64,000 nucleotides of DNA, taken from Oegoconia quadripuncta. Lineage: Eukaryota; Arthropoda; Insecta; Lepidoptera; Autostichidae. The stretch spans positions 36,080,778 to 36,144,777 of the forward strand of contig OX438744.1 of assembly GCA_949316235.1 (NCBI GenBank). Direction: 5' to 3'. Under the pieces are notes generated by a model that made no database searches, was not told the origin of the DNA, and worked only from the letters and a program-made list of their open reading frames with translations. Position numbers and translations under genes: made by a program. Of the stretch, positions 44,179 to 54,490 are shown in pieces. The number at the start of each line of letters is the position of its first letter. Position 1 is the first letter of the stretch.

Positions 44179-44410
44179 GTTTTTTTTTTTTTATGATTGA
44201 CTGGTTTCGCGTTTGACCACAATCTCACCTGATGGAAAGTGACGATGTGGTCGAAGATGAAGTCCTAGTAAATGACTATTCACTCTGCTCTTGAAGATCC
44301 CAAGATTGTAGGTTTCAGGAAAGACTGACGCCGGAAGGGAGTTCCATGCCTTGGCTGTTCGGATGATGAATGAAGAATCGAACTTCTTAGTGCGAATGTT
44401 TGGTATATTA
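44179..44410 (-). mobile_element. LINE 3' end, family E
   Basis: A T run and atgattgactggtttcgcg are followed by caatctcacctgatggaaag, gatgtggtcgaagatgaag and ggaagggagttccatgcctt. A second copy is at 52488-52790. The last ~75 bp resemble the SINE-A tail. Confidence 0.75.
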
Positions 44411-44499
44411 ACTATATTTTAATTTAAGTAATTTAAGGTAAGTTTAATTATCGGTCCCAGTTGTTTTCAATTGAAGACAATCGGTGATCTACAGGGGCG

Positions 44500-44812
44500 G
44501 CTTAATAGTCCAGTAAATACGCATTTTTTTGATATAACTTCCTATAATTTTAAAGTTCCTGATGTTTTGTAGAAGGATAGAGTTGGTACTCATCAGTAGT
44601 ATAATAAAAAAAAATCTAACAATTATGTTGCTTGCTTTATGTACAGTATAGGTATTTAGTTATAAAACCTACAATGTTAAATTAAAGTCACCACTGTGAA
44701 CTGGATTACGTTGCAGAAGATGCTAAGATCTCCTAAAACAATTTTCTAAAAAAATTATCAATGGTTACTTTTATATTTTCTAGAAAAAGTTTATTGAGGC
44801 GTGATGTTGTAT
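44500..44812 (-). repeat. Repeat I, reverse copy without retroposon
   Basis: agtccagtaaatacgcattt and ttttgatataacttcctata form the uninterrupted counterpart of the retroposon insertion site at 15.17 kb. The end is cut by SINE-A at 44813. Confidence 0.7.
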
Positions 44813-45149
44813 AACCGCCTCCGTGGCTCAATGTAAACATCATTGGGTTTACGATTCGGAGGTCGCGGGTTCGATCCCCAGCGGGGTACATGTTTTAGTA
44901 CTCGGTTTGGTTGGTGGTAGAGCATTTTAAATGTCCGCCTGGCTAGCTACCACCATCTTATCTAAATCTCCCGCCAAACAACAATGTTGATAGCATTGTT
45001 GTGTTCCGGTTGACAGAGATAAGATAGCCAGTCCCCCAAATGTGTTGGGGTTTCCGGGTCAGTACGCTTCCACCTTCGACCTCATCTTCACTTAACATCA
45101 GGTGTGATTGAGGTGAAGTATCAACCCGTTGTACATAAAAAAAAAAAAA
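44813..45149 (+). mobile_element. SINE-A, full length
   Basis: It runs from the intact head to tgtacataaaaaaaaaaaaa. It is inserted in Repeat I. Confidence 0.95.
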
Positions 45150-45203
45150 TGTTGCTACATGCATGGGTGCTAGGTGCGACAGTAAACCAGCTCTGCCCTT
45201 ATA

Positions 45204-45345
45204 TTACGTAACTTCATCGGTATCGTTATCGATTACATTGACCAATGAGAAACCGTCAAATTGCCGAGCGAGCGGTGAGCCAACCAATCATATGTCAGAA
45301 CGTAACCGATGACGATAACGATGAAATGATGTAATAGAATCCCTG
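45204..45345. mobile_element. Short foldback (gataacgat arms)
   Basis: attacgtaacttcatcggta/tcgttatcgattac on the left mirrors cgtaaccgatgacgataacg/atgaaatgatgtaat on the right with mismatches, giving ~38-bp arms around ~65 bp. Confidence 0.55.
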
Positions 45346-45544
45346 AGCTCTTATAAGCTCAGCATATAGCTGAGTCGTTTCCCTTTCGCTGCTGCGACAC
45401 TTATATGAGTGTTCTGTTATTTTATTTGCCTAACAGTTGTTGTATATGTGCCGAAGTGGCGAATAAACAGTTTCTTTCTTTCTATATTGTATGTATATAC
45501 TTATACTTGTGTTTTATTGTTTAGTTGTATTTTTCATATGTTAC

Positions 45545-46020
45545 AGAAGTTCCAGGTATATTCTCCGACGCATAGAAATTCACAGTGGTAATTTAAATCT
45601 AAAATCTAATAGTAGTTTTATTTTTAAATTCTATTACTGACAGTTATTCTATCCATTTGTAAAAAATCACGACCTTTAGGATTATGGGAGTTCCAAATAC
45701 ATTCGACGCAATGAAATTCACAGTGGTATTATATGGTTGATGGTAAGGCATGGCTAGCTACCACCATCTGATCTAAATCTGCCGCCTAGCAGCAATGTTA
45801 ATAGCATTATTGTGTTCTGGTTGTCAGAGATAAGATAGCCAGTCTCCCAAATGTGTTTGGGTTTCCGGGTCAGTACGCTTCCACTTTCGACCTCATCTTC
45901 ACTTAACATGAGATGTGATTGAGGTCAAGTACCAACCCGTTGTGCATAAAAAAAAATATATAGTCTATGTCTATACATTAGCAAGAAATCGCTGCCTTTA
46001 AAAGTTAAAAGTATATCCTT
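45545..46020 (+). repeat. Repeat I with SINE-A inside
   Basis: gaagttccaggtatattctcc and gaaattcacagtggta occur before, and aagtatatccttaatgg after, the headless SINE-A at 45735-45956 (agcaatgttaatagcattat to tgtgcataaaaaaaaa). Confidence 0.7.
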
Positions 46021-46329
46021 AATGGACTATAATGAACATCTGAGTAAATTTTATTCGAAATCATACCCAGTTCCGACAAACTGTGTCATCCACAGACAAT
46101 CACATGGATTCATGTCCATCTTGTTCACCTTTTCCTTAAACTTTGTATATAATGTTTTCACAAGCAGAATGCTACATTGTCTTTATAAACAATACACAGT
46201 CTCTATCTCTAAATAATATAAAACAAAGTCGCTATCAGCGTCGGTCCGGTTGTGCCCTTAGTTGTTCTTTACTACCCCGTTAATTCCATTCAATCAATTA
46301 ATACCATAATTCAGAGATTTCTTTTAAAT

Positions 46330-46560
46330 AGTTTATATGTATAAATATATGAAACACTATAACATAATATGTAATATAAAATGTAATATTATTGTAAAGA
46401 TGGAAACTAATTGAAAAGATGTGTTGTTGCGGAGTTTCTTGTCGCTTCTTCTCCCTAACCATAACACCTTGTGAAGCGATGTAGTTTAAAAAAAAAATAA
46501 CATGTTGTGATATTTTTGTATCCTACATTGAATAAAATATATTTGATTTTGAAATTATAT
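46330..46560 (+). mobile_element. LINE 3' UTR, FNKVP-related
   Basis: gcggagtttcttgtcgcttc and ttctccctaaccataacacc precede tgtagtttaaaa, and the end is aataaaatatatttgatttt. The order agrees with the 41.7 kb UTR. Confidence 0.6.
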
Positions 46561-46924
46561 TCATACAAAGTAGCGTGTGAAGCCGGGGCGGGTCACAAAT
46601 ATAGTTATAATTCCTATTTTAAATAATGATAACTTGTACCATTTCACACTATAACATAAATTATATTGTAATTTTACTGCAGTAAACGCCATAATAACCT
46701 ATCATAAAATTAATCACATATAAAAAGTGGAGCATCGGACCTTGGCCCCGTGGCATACATAATTGTACGTTATCTATCTACCAAGTCTTACATCACTTAT
46801 CCATTGAGTCATTATACGAATTCTTATTTCATACATAAGTGGGTGTTATAGTAAGCGAGCATTATTAGAATGGTGTATACTTGAGGAGGTTTTACATTGG
46901 TTGAGAGAGACATTTTTTTATGGT

Positions 46925-47010
46925 ATCTCTTCTCTAGACCTTAGTCTTTTGGCTAGTCTCTAGTCTTTATCTCTTCTCTAGTCTTTACTCTCTTCTCTAG
47001 TCCGTGCTAA
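46925..47010. repeat. tctcttctctag short tandem repeat
   Basis: tatctcttctctag, tagtctctagtctttatctc and tcttctctagtctttactc form three to four imperfect units of ~18-30 bp. Confidence 0.65.
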
Positions 47011-47093
47011 GTCCGTCTCTGAAGTGCAATATCCGTTGCACAGTTTAGAAGAATTACTTAGTACCAGAAACTAGAGAAGTGACTAAAACTAAT

Positions 47094-47414
47094 AACCGCC
47101 TCCGTGGCTCAATGTAAACAACATTGGGTTTACGATTCGTAGGTCGCGGGTTCGGTCCCCAGCGGGGTACATGTTTAAGTACTCGGTTTGGTTGGTGGTA
47201 GGGCATTTTAAAAGTCCGTCTGGCTAGCTACCACCATCTTATCTAAATCTGCCGCCAAAGAGCAATGTTAATAGCATTGTTGTGTTCCGGTTGTCAGAGA
47301 TAAGATAGCCAGTCCCCCAAATGTGTTGGGGTTTCCGGGTCAGTACGCTTCCACCTTCGTCCTCATCTTCACTTAACATCAGATGTGATTGAGGTCAAGT
47401 GCTAACTTGTTTTA
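47094..47414 (+). mobile_element. SINE-A, full length, no A tail
   Basis: The head is intact (one change, ggttcggtccc, in the B box). The end is gctaacttgtttt instead of the usual gtgcataaaa. Confidence 0.93.
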
Positions 47415-47574
47415 CAAACTAAAATAAGTTTAATAGTGGCATTTTCGCGTATTATTACTCAAAGAATAAAAGGATAGTAATACTATAAAACTGATATTAG
47501 TACGTTTAGTGAAGTAACGTCAAAATCGACACCCAGTCCTGCTACATGTCTTTCTCTCTCAAAAATTTCGTATA

Positions 47575-47710
47575 TTTGTGTAATAAACTAAACTAAACTA
47601 AACTAAAACCAGTTTCGGTGTGGTGCCGTCGCATCGTACTGTTCCAGGGAGAAAGAGACAGTACTACTTTAAAACTGGCTTTAGTTTAGTTTAGCTTAGT
47701 TGGTGTACAT
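47575..47710. repeat. Hairpin of aaact repeats
   Basis: taaactaaactaaactaaac then aaaaccagttt on the left; aaactggctttagtttagtt then tagcttagtt on the right. An inner gtactgt/acagtac pair (47637 and 47660) stacks in the loop. Confidence 0.7.
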
Positions 47711-48039
47711 CCGAATCGACACGAACATTTTCTTGACACTTTCGTCGGCACGTGTATATTCTCCTTAAAACAAAACGTTGCAGTACCAAGAACCTTGACA
47801 TATATGTGTGTAATGTACCTTACATCACCGACTAGTTCGACTCGACTATACCAACTAACGGTTAGACCCGATGATTAGAGATGCTGCAATATATGTAGAG
47901 TGGATTAAAAATAGAAAACCAGCCAGATATTCTGTAATAATTGTACTTAATCTAATTATCCTGACATTCTATAAAGTCAAAGTGAAAAAAATGAAAAAAA
48001 TGTTTTATTTCGTAAGTTATAACAATAACATTTGAAATC

Positions 48040-48150
48040 GTCATGACATACAGTTATCGCTCATTCACTGGGCAGTCTCCCCAGAGAAGAACGAGCAAGA
48101 AACTCAGGGGTTGCTCTTCTCTTTATTTTGTAGGTATGCTTAAAATAGTC
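48040..48150 (-). mobile_element. LINE 3' UTR fragment, FNKVP family
   Basis: cccagagaagaacgagcaag, aaactcaggggttgctcttc and gcttaaaatagtc match the reverse of the 41.7 kb UTR. Confidence 0.7.
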
Positions 48151-48235
48151 AATTTTAAGTCCCGATGGTATGACTCTTCTACCCTGGAAGTTGGGACGCG
48201 CTTTAGTTTGGGATGCAACTTGAGTCGATACGCTT

Positions 48236-48660
48236 AATACGTCATAATGCAGGATCTGCAGCCGCAACCGCTGAGAACTTCAAACGGCACAAATATGCTA
48301 GTCTCAGTGGAGATTATATTTTTGCTCCGTTTGGGGTGCTCCTTGGGCCGTGGGGGCCAGGCGCTCATTATCTTTTTTGAGAGATATCTGAGCGTCTGAT
48401 CGAAACTTCAAATTATCGGAAGGCTGGCTTCTATTTCGCTCAGAGGCTAAGTTTGGCTGTCCAAAGAGGAAACGCACTTAGCCTCTTAGGCACCCTTCCG
48501 TTTCAGCAAGATCTGGGACAAATTTTTTATTTGTGTTTTATATATTTATTACTTTTTAATTTGTAAATGTGTATTTACTATTTCGTTTTTGTAAATATGT
48601 ACAAAATTCTTTGTGTGATGTCAAATAAATATGTGATTCCTTAAAATAATAATAAAATAA
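48236..48660 (+). pseudogene. Non-LTR ORF2 C-terminus with stop, plus 3' UTR
   Basis: The frame reads RRHNAGSAAATAENFKRHKY, ASLSGDYIFAPFGVLLGPWG and, after an in-frame TGA (~48383), RKAGFYFAQRLSLAVQRGNA with LSLLGTLP. This ending (FAQR-SLAIQRGNA-SILGT) is shared by many insect LINE polyproteins. A UTR with gatgtcaaataaatatgtg ends it. It is inactive. Confidence 0.8.
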
Positions 48661-48689
48661 AATTTAGTACCTAAGTAAATATAACTAAA

Positions 48690-48870
48690 TACATATACTA
48701 TACCTAAAGCAAACTACAGAATTGTTAGAAAACATTTTTATTTGATTACTTATATTTGAGACTTTAAAATTAATAATAATAAATAATAAAATATAATAAA
48801 TAATTATAGGATATACACCACAAATATTGCGTATTTTTACTGGACTAAATGTAATATTATTGTGTGTTTT
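48690..48870 (+). repeat. Repeat I fragment
   Basis: aactacagaattgttagaaa and cgtatttttactggactaaa match 15100-16040. Confidence 0.55.
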
Positions 48871-48901
48871 TGTAATATAAAAAACTGTTTTAAAAAGAGC
48901 A

Positions 48902-48966
48902 AATTCCCTGAAAAGAACAAGCAAGAAAATCGAGGGGAGTTTCTTGCTTGTTCTTTTCAGGGAATT
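48902..48966. repeat. Perfect 27-bp hairpin
   Basis: 48902-48928 and 48940-48966 are exact reverse complements (core gaaaagaacaagcaagaaa) around an 11-base loop. The arm sequence comes from the FNKVP LINE UTR, so two UTR pieces stand head to head. Confidence 0.9.
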
Positions 48967-49016
48967 TTCTTTTCAAAAATTCTAATTAAAAAAATTCTAA
49001 TTAAAAAAAAAAAAAT

Positions 49017-49205
49017 TCTTGCATTTTAGCTGCTGCTTGTTCAAAAGGCAATTTTCCCCTGAGAAGAACAAGCAAGAAACTCGAAGAGTTGCTCTTTTAA
49101 AGCTGGTATTTCGATTACAGATAGGCACAATAATATATATATAATAATTCATTATTAAATGTGAAATATCTGACCTGGTTATGTCCAAGGATGACTATCA
49201 TCTAA
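49017..49205 (-). mobile_element. LINE 3' UTR, FNKVP family
   Basis: gctgctgcttgttcaaaagg, ccctgagaagaacaagcaag and tgacctggttatgtccaagg match the 6.9 and 41.7 kb copies. Confidence 0.75.
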
Positions 49206-49209
49206 ATAG

Positions 49210-49450
49210 TCAACACACTCTACGGAATGACCTTTATCCCAAATGAGGTGGACAGAGATATCCCACATATTAAGCGTTTGGGTGCTCCAAGCATTAAAAG
49301 TATAAGGCTTGTAACAACACGCACGGTTCACTTTTTTAAATAGAATTACACACGTGACCTGTCCCATCGTTGTTAAAATGTGCAAGTCTACAGATGTTTT
49401 TGGTGGAAAGTCTCTTAGTAGCCTTTTACGATGCCCACGAGAAAAGATGG
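49210..49450 (-). repeat. Repeat J, inverted
   Basis: gacagagatatcccacatat, gttgttaaaatgtgcaagtc and agccttttacgatgcccacg are present. Confidence 0.55.
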
Positions 49451-49489
49451 GTTTGTTCTATTCTACATAAATATAGAAGATTTTGTGTC

Positions 49490-49630
49490 AGTACGATTAA
49501 ATAAATAAAAGGCATTTATTCAGCACAATGTTAAGTTAACAAGTAATTAATAGATTATAAATTAGGTCAAACTGTGATGAAAAGGTAGGGACTCAGCAGA
49601 TGTGCTGATTTTCAGTCCCCCCCAAGTAGA
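49490..49630 (-). repeat. LINE-end-like repeat
   Basis: aaataaaaggcatttattca, then gctgattttcagtccccccc, resembles the 19455-19680 and 53170-53410 type. Confidence 0.45.
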
Positions 49631-49974
49631 GTAGTTGCTGCCACCAAGGAATTACGGTAATTATACAGTCTTGCATAGTGAAAATATCTGTGTGTAGGTT
49701 TGTAAAGCTATAATTTGGCTTGGGAATAGTATATTAATCACGCCGACAAAGTCGTAAAATAAATTCTTGAAAAATATTTTTTAGGGTACACGTAAAGTGG
49801 AGATGAATTTTTTTTATTATGTACCTTACCAAAAATATTACAGATTGACTTAAACAAGCCCCGCTAACTACCTAAGCTAAGTATGGAATCCTACACTGCG
49901 CGTGGCCCAACATGCACTTCGTCGGGTTTTTCTTCAACAGTCTAAATAAACTGTTAAATTTTCTCTGCCATCCA

Positions 49975-50185
49975 ACTAATATTATAAATGTGCAAGTTTG
50001 TTTTGTTATTTGTTGCTCAATCATAGCGAAACGGATGAACGGATTTTGTATGAAATTTGGTATATAGGTAGAACATACCCTGGATTAGACATAGGATTAT
50101 TATATATAGGAGTAGTTCCCAAGGGCTAAACTTTCCGCGATAATTTATTCTAAGCAGGCGAAGCCGCGGGCCGAAAGCTAGTTAA
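49975..50185. repeat. Repeat C
   Basis: catagcgaaacggatgaacg, gtatataggtagaacatacc and aagccgcgggccgaaagcta agree closely with 22936-23150. Confidence 0.7.
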
Positions 50186-51101
50186 CAATAAAGCAATCTA
50201 TATCCTCCGCAACAATTAAAAATAAAACTTACGTAAATAAACACCCAACGACATTTAAACATAAATTTCTTAACAACATCAATCTGTCAGTTTGTCTGTT
50301 GCACAACTATTACATAATCAGACCAGTTACCGCTCTTCACCTTGGTGGGTTGTGATGTAACATGTCAAGGTCTGCGTTCGAACCGGCGCCGATTGTTGCA
50401 ATGCTGGCTTTTTGTATTTTTTGACATGTGTTTTGTAACTTTTCTTTTTGCAATTTGACATGGGCAAATGGGCATGCGTTGTTAATGTATTGGCAAGTCA
50501 CGTTTTCACAGTAATGTTACAGTGGGCTCGATTTGATGCTATGATACCTAGTTTACTGTAAGATGAGGTTGTAATAGGAGTTTTCAGAAGAATTTCGATA
50601 TTTTGTGAATTTATTTTAACTATTCTTCTTTTGTTTGAAAGGATATATCACCAGGCTGATGCCATGGGAATGTGGTGCATAAAAGATGATGCACTCCGGG
50701 GAAAGATAACTGGACATCGAAACGGAACTAGGTTGCTTTGCCAAATATTTTGCGGTTCACTTTTGTAATTTTTTTTTTGGCTTTTTTTTTTAAAGATGGT
50801 GCACTCCGGGGAATTATAACTGGACATCGAAACGGAACTAGGTTGCGTTGCCAAATATTTAGCGGTTCAATTTTGTAATCAATAACATTTAACTAAACTA
50901 AGTGAATACAGTGCTTGAGACATCTCTTTTAAGTTCAAAGTAAACTGGAAGGTCCTGTTTTCGACCCCTTAGTCACCTTTTATGATACCCACAGGAGAGA
51001 CGGTTTGTTCCTATTGTACTCGACTACAGAGTAGAAACTGACACGAACCTCACGACCAGTAATCGTTTAGGGATCATTAAATGGGCATTCTTATATTGTA
51101 G
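50186..51101. other. Spacer with a two-copy ~108-bp duplication
   Basis: gcactccggggaaagataac (50690) and gcactccggggaattataac (50799) start two copies sharing tggacatcgaaacggaacta and ttgccaaatattt. 50340-50400 holds a tRNA-like B-box remnant (gcgttcgaaccgg). No gene is called. Confidence 0.5.
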
Positions 51102-51296
51102 GTATAACAGTATTAGCAGGAACAACGAGTACTGGTCTGCTCAACATGGAGAGAGCGCAGAGGGATATCTGAAATGCGTTGTCGAACTGTTGATTTCTAA
51201 AGGGAGACAGGCTAGCAGATCTCTATCATACGTGGAAACTAAGCATCTGCTGGAAATAGTAGCACAATGCATCCCCCTCACACACACATCAAACTA
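51102..51296 (+). CDS. Coding-like block with splice acceptor, unrecognised
   Basis: After attcttatattgtag (AG at 51100-51101) one base completes a codon, then a frame opens: YNSISRNNEYWSAQHGESAE, GYLKCVVELLISKGRQASRS and LSYVETKHLLEIVAQCIPLT. Composition and predicted helices (VVELLISKG, KHLLEIVAQC) look like a real protein. I do not recognise the family. The end of the frame lies inside the first unit of the 52-bp minisatellite; since 52 is not a multiple of three, the frame stops in the third unit. No good GT donor is visible. It could be an exon of a host gene extending outside the block, a captured exon fragment or chance. Confidence 0.3.
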
Positions 51297-51711
51297 TGCA
51301 TCTGCTGGAAATAGTAGCACAATGCACCCTCACACACACATCAAACTAAGCATCTGCTGGAAATAGTAGCACAATGCACCCTCACACACACACCAAACTA
51401 TGCATCTGCTGGAAATAGTAGCATAATGCACCCTCACACACACATCAAACTATGCATCTGCTGGAAATAGTAGCACAATGCACCCTCACACACACATCAA
51501 ACTTAGCATCTGCTGGAAATAGTAGCACAATTCACCCTCACACACACATCAAACTATGCATCTGCTGGAAATAGTAGCATAATGCACCCTCACACACACA
51601 TCAAACTATGCATCTGCTGGAAATAGTAGCATAATGCACCCTCACACACACATCAAACTATGCATCTGCTGGAAATAGTAGCATAATGCACCCTCACACA
51701 CACATCAAACA
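51236..51711. repeat. Minisatellite, 52-bp unit, 9 copies
   Basis: The unit contains actatgcatctgctggaaat, agtagcacaatgcaccctca and cacacacatcaa. Nine units differ at few positions (cacaatg/cataatg, actatgc/actaagc); the first has three extra bases (gcatccccct). High similarity implies recent expansion. A short cacacaca tract lies in every unit. Confidence 0.95.
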
Positions 51712-51930
51712 AGCACACCTATCTAACCACTCAAGGTCAATACTAATACTAGCAAATGACCTCGATACAGACCCTGCTTAGTGTGGGGACTACCGGTTAA
51801 TAGTTCACTATTAACCCTTTCACGTACAGTGAACCAGACACAATAGAAGTTTTATTGTTATAACGTGTATAGGCGTTCAGTGTCTACATTTGAAAATACT
51901 TAAATAAAGCTCTAGTGTAGGTATACTCAG

Positions 51931-52106
51931 GATCGTATTATTAAATCGATCTTGAGATTGAGACGCGATTTCAATCTCAATAGGTACTACTTTTTTTGAT
52001 ACAAACAGTATCAAAAAAAGTAGTATTGAGATAATATGCAACAGATTCTCAAGCGTCAACTTAAGGTGATCTCATGCTTAAGAACGGTTTATTAATACGG
52101 GTCTTA
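51931..52106. mobile_element. Foldback element, cgggtctta family
   Basis: Left gatcgtattattaaatcgat and right ggtttattaatacgggtctt are inverse-related. The centre (51986-52024) is a perfect 17-bp hairpin, actactttttttgatac/gtatcaaaaaaagtagt, with loop aaaca. Confidence 0.75.
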
Positions 52107-52487
52107 GAGCGTATGTTGTTGAGTAATAAATGATCTATGAATGTTAAGTCTTGCAATTCAATTATATAATTCTGCCAATATTCTGGGTGCCACATCATAG
52201 TTGTACCTCGCATAGAATTTTTCTAGTTGGAATTTTGACGAGTTCACAGATTCATTTTGTTTACAGTTGTTAATTGGGTTCTCGTATACTTACTGTGTAT
52301 TTGTGTATACTGTAAATATCTTTTGATTAATCCACAGATGTCATAAGTTCGTGATGCAGAGTTGCATCACCGCGGTCCAGTTTTCGTGCAAGTCAGCCAA
52401 GGTTTCTAGTTCAAGTTGTTTTATGGTCTCCAGTTGTCGATTGGCGATTAGTTTAAACTGTTGTTATGTGTGATGCTTATATCAAAC
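52107..52487. other. No gene seen
   Basis: Two possible acceptors (tttttctag near 52226, aatccacag near 52339) have no convincing frame behind them. Confidence 0.3.
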
Positions 52488-52790
52488 AATTTTTTTTTAT
52501 GATTGACTGGATTCGCGTTTTACCACAATCTTACCTGATCGAAAGTGACGATGTGGTCGAAGATGAAGCACGCGATCCCAGTAAATGCCAATTCACTCTG
52601 CTCTTGAAGATCCCAAGGTTGTAGGATTCAGGAAAGACTGACGCCGGAAGGGAGTTCCATGCCTTGGCTGTTCGGATGATGAATGAAGAATCAAACTTCT
52701 TAGTGCAAATGTTCGGTATATTAACTATATAAGGGTGGAATCCCTCCCCACGCCTAGTGGTCCGAAGATGGAAGGGCGACGGTGGAATAA
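52488..52790 (-). mobile_element. LINE 3' end, family E
   Basis: A T run, atgattgactggattcgcg and ccgatgatgaatgaagaatc-like text as at 44.2 kb, extended inward to ccctccccacgcctagtgg. Confidence 0.75.
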
Positions 52791-53699
52791 GATTTTTTTT
52801 CTTTTGTTTACTTTTGTTTTGATTACTTTGATTATCAATAATTAATTGGGACTAGGCTAAAACGATGATGATGATACATTTAATTACCTTGATAAGAGGT
52901 ATTCCAAGTTTATTAAAGATTGGGTGAATGGGTCTCTATTTCCGGTTGCCAGATGAGTTAATAGTTACCTCGAAAGTTTTTTTTTCACCGTGGGTGGCGT
53001 AAAAAGGCGACTGTGGGATTTACAATATTACTTTCAAAAAAAATTCGTTTCATCCACATTTCATCTCCATCATCAGAGCCTGCTGATCGTAACATGTAAT
53101 CAAATGACTAATTAAAATGAGCAGTTCCACTATCCACCCATGAGTTAAAAGTTAAATTTCGAAACTGCTTAATGATAGATAAATCGTTTATTTATATCTC
53201 CAGTCACACACATACCATAGGTTCCAAAGCAATTGGATAAATTTTATAACAATCCATAAAAGTAACATCATGATACACTAGAGTATGTGTGTGCTACAGC
53301 CGTACAAATGGATCATAGCTCAGTGTGTATAATTGCTCAGAGAACAAAACACTGATTTTCAGCGATTACCCACGAGGAGACACTGGTACAAAAGAAAACA
53401 ACCAGACAAGCATATTTTCAGCGTCAGTGAATAATGTCATTTAGGTATATGTGTATTGAAATGCAGTATAGGTACTCAAATAGATACAGATACACTGTCG
53501 GTAGAGTGGAATAAATAAGTAAATAAATATGCGAATTAGCTTACAAAAGATTGAGACAACGACATACATTCATAATTATTTAGTTAATCGATTTTGATCA
53601 AACATGGCTAATATAACCTTTCCCCTCGATTAAACGTTAAAATAAAAAACCGCATTTAAATCAAACCATTGGATACAGAAAACCTTGTAGTGGTAGAGC
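52791..53699. other. No gene; LINE-end repeat at 53170-53410
   Basis: 53170-53410 (gatagataaatcgtttattt, gtgtgtgctacagccgtaca, tgattttcagcgattaccc) matches 19455-19680. The rest is AT-rich. Confidence 0.45.
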
Positions 53700-54079
53700 C
53701 ACGCTGTAAGCTATTATAGCTTGCAGCATGAATGGGCCGGCTCGACCGGGGAAGTACCACCCTCGTACGGGAAGTACGGGGAAGAAGTAGTGGCATTTTG
53801 CCACTGCGCTTCGTCCGGTGAGCGAGGGCGCCGGAGGCCCACCTTCCAGTCTCTCTCCAGAATGGTAGCGGTATTTAAAGAGTTAGTACCCCAGGAGGGT
53901 GCCAGCACTATTAGTGCTGGAGAATCCCTCACCGCTCAGGCTGCCATACTTATTCTGGGGTGGACACCTTCCTCAAAGGCCGGCAACGCATCTGTGACCC
54001 TTTTGGTGTTGCGGGTGTCCATGGGCGGCGGTGATTGCTTTCCATCAGGTGACCCGCATGCTCGTTTGCCGCCCTCTCA

Positions 54080-54110
<31 letters not shown>
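53700..54110 (+). mobile_element. LINE 3' end, family D, with ~28-A tail
   Basis: 53957-54080 repeats the 10.7 kb segment (tcaaaggccggcaacgcatc, tgtccatgggcggcggtgat). The part before it (gaatgggccggctcgaccgg, ccaccctcgtacggg) differs from the 10.7 kb copy, so either a different subfamily or a mosaic. The long homopolymer tail suggests a young insertion. The 153-codon ORF here is not a gene. Confidence 0.75.
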
Positions 54111-54112
<2 letters not shown>

Positions 54113-54160
54113 CTTAAAAATTATAACACCCGTCTTTCGTCGGTTGTTTAATAGATTGTG

Positions 54161-54490
54161 CCGCCTCCGTGGCTCAATGTAAACAACATTGGGTTTACGA
54201 AACGGAGGTCGCGGGTTCGATCCCCAGCGGGGTACATGTTTAAGTAGTCAGTTTGGTTGGTGGTAGGGCATTTTAAATATCCGCCTGGCTAGCTACAACC
54301 ATCTTATCTAAATCTGGGGCCAAGCAGCAATGTTAATAGCATTGTTGTGTTCCGGTTGTCAGAGATAAGATAGCCAGTCCCCCAAGTGTGTTGGGGTTTC
54401 CGGGTCAGTACGCTTCCACCTTCGGCCTCATCTTCACTTAACATCAGGTGTGATTGAGGTCAAGTACCAACCCGTTATGCAAAAAAAAAA
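54161..54490 (+). mobile_element. SINE-A, full length
   Basis: The head is intact (a gaaacggagg variant in the loop) and the tail is cccgttatgcaaaaaaaaaa. It is 50 bp downstream of the family D tail. Confidence 0.95.

Noticed and set aside
51236..51711. Regular repeats, considered as a CRISPR array
   Set aside because: The units are contiguous with no unique spacers and the DNA is eukaryotic; it is a minisatellite.
53721..54182. 153-codon plus-strand ORF
   Set aside because: It runs through a LINE 3' UTR, its poly-A (giving poly-Lys) and into SINE-A.
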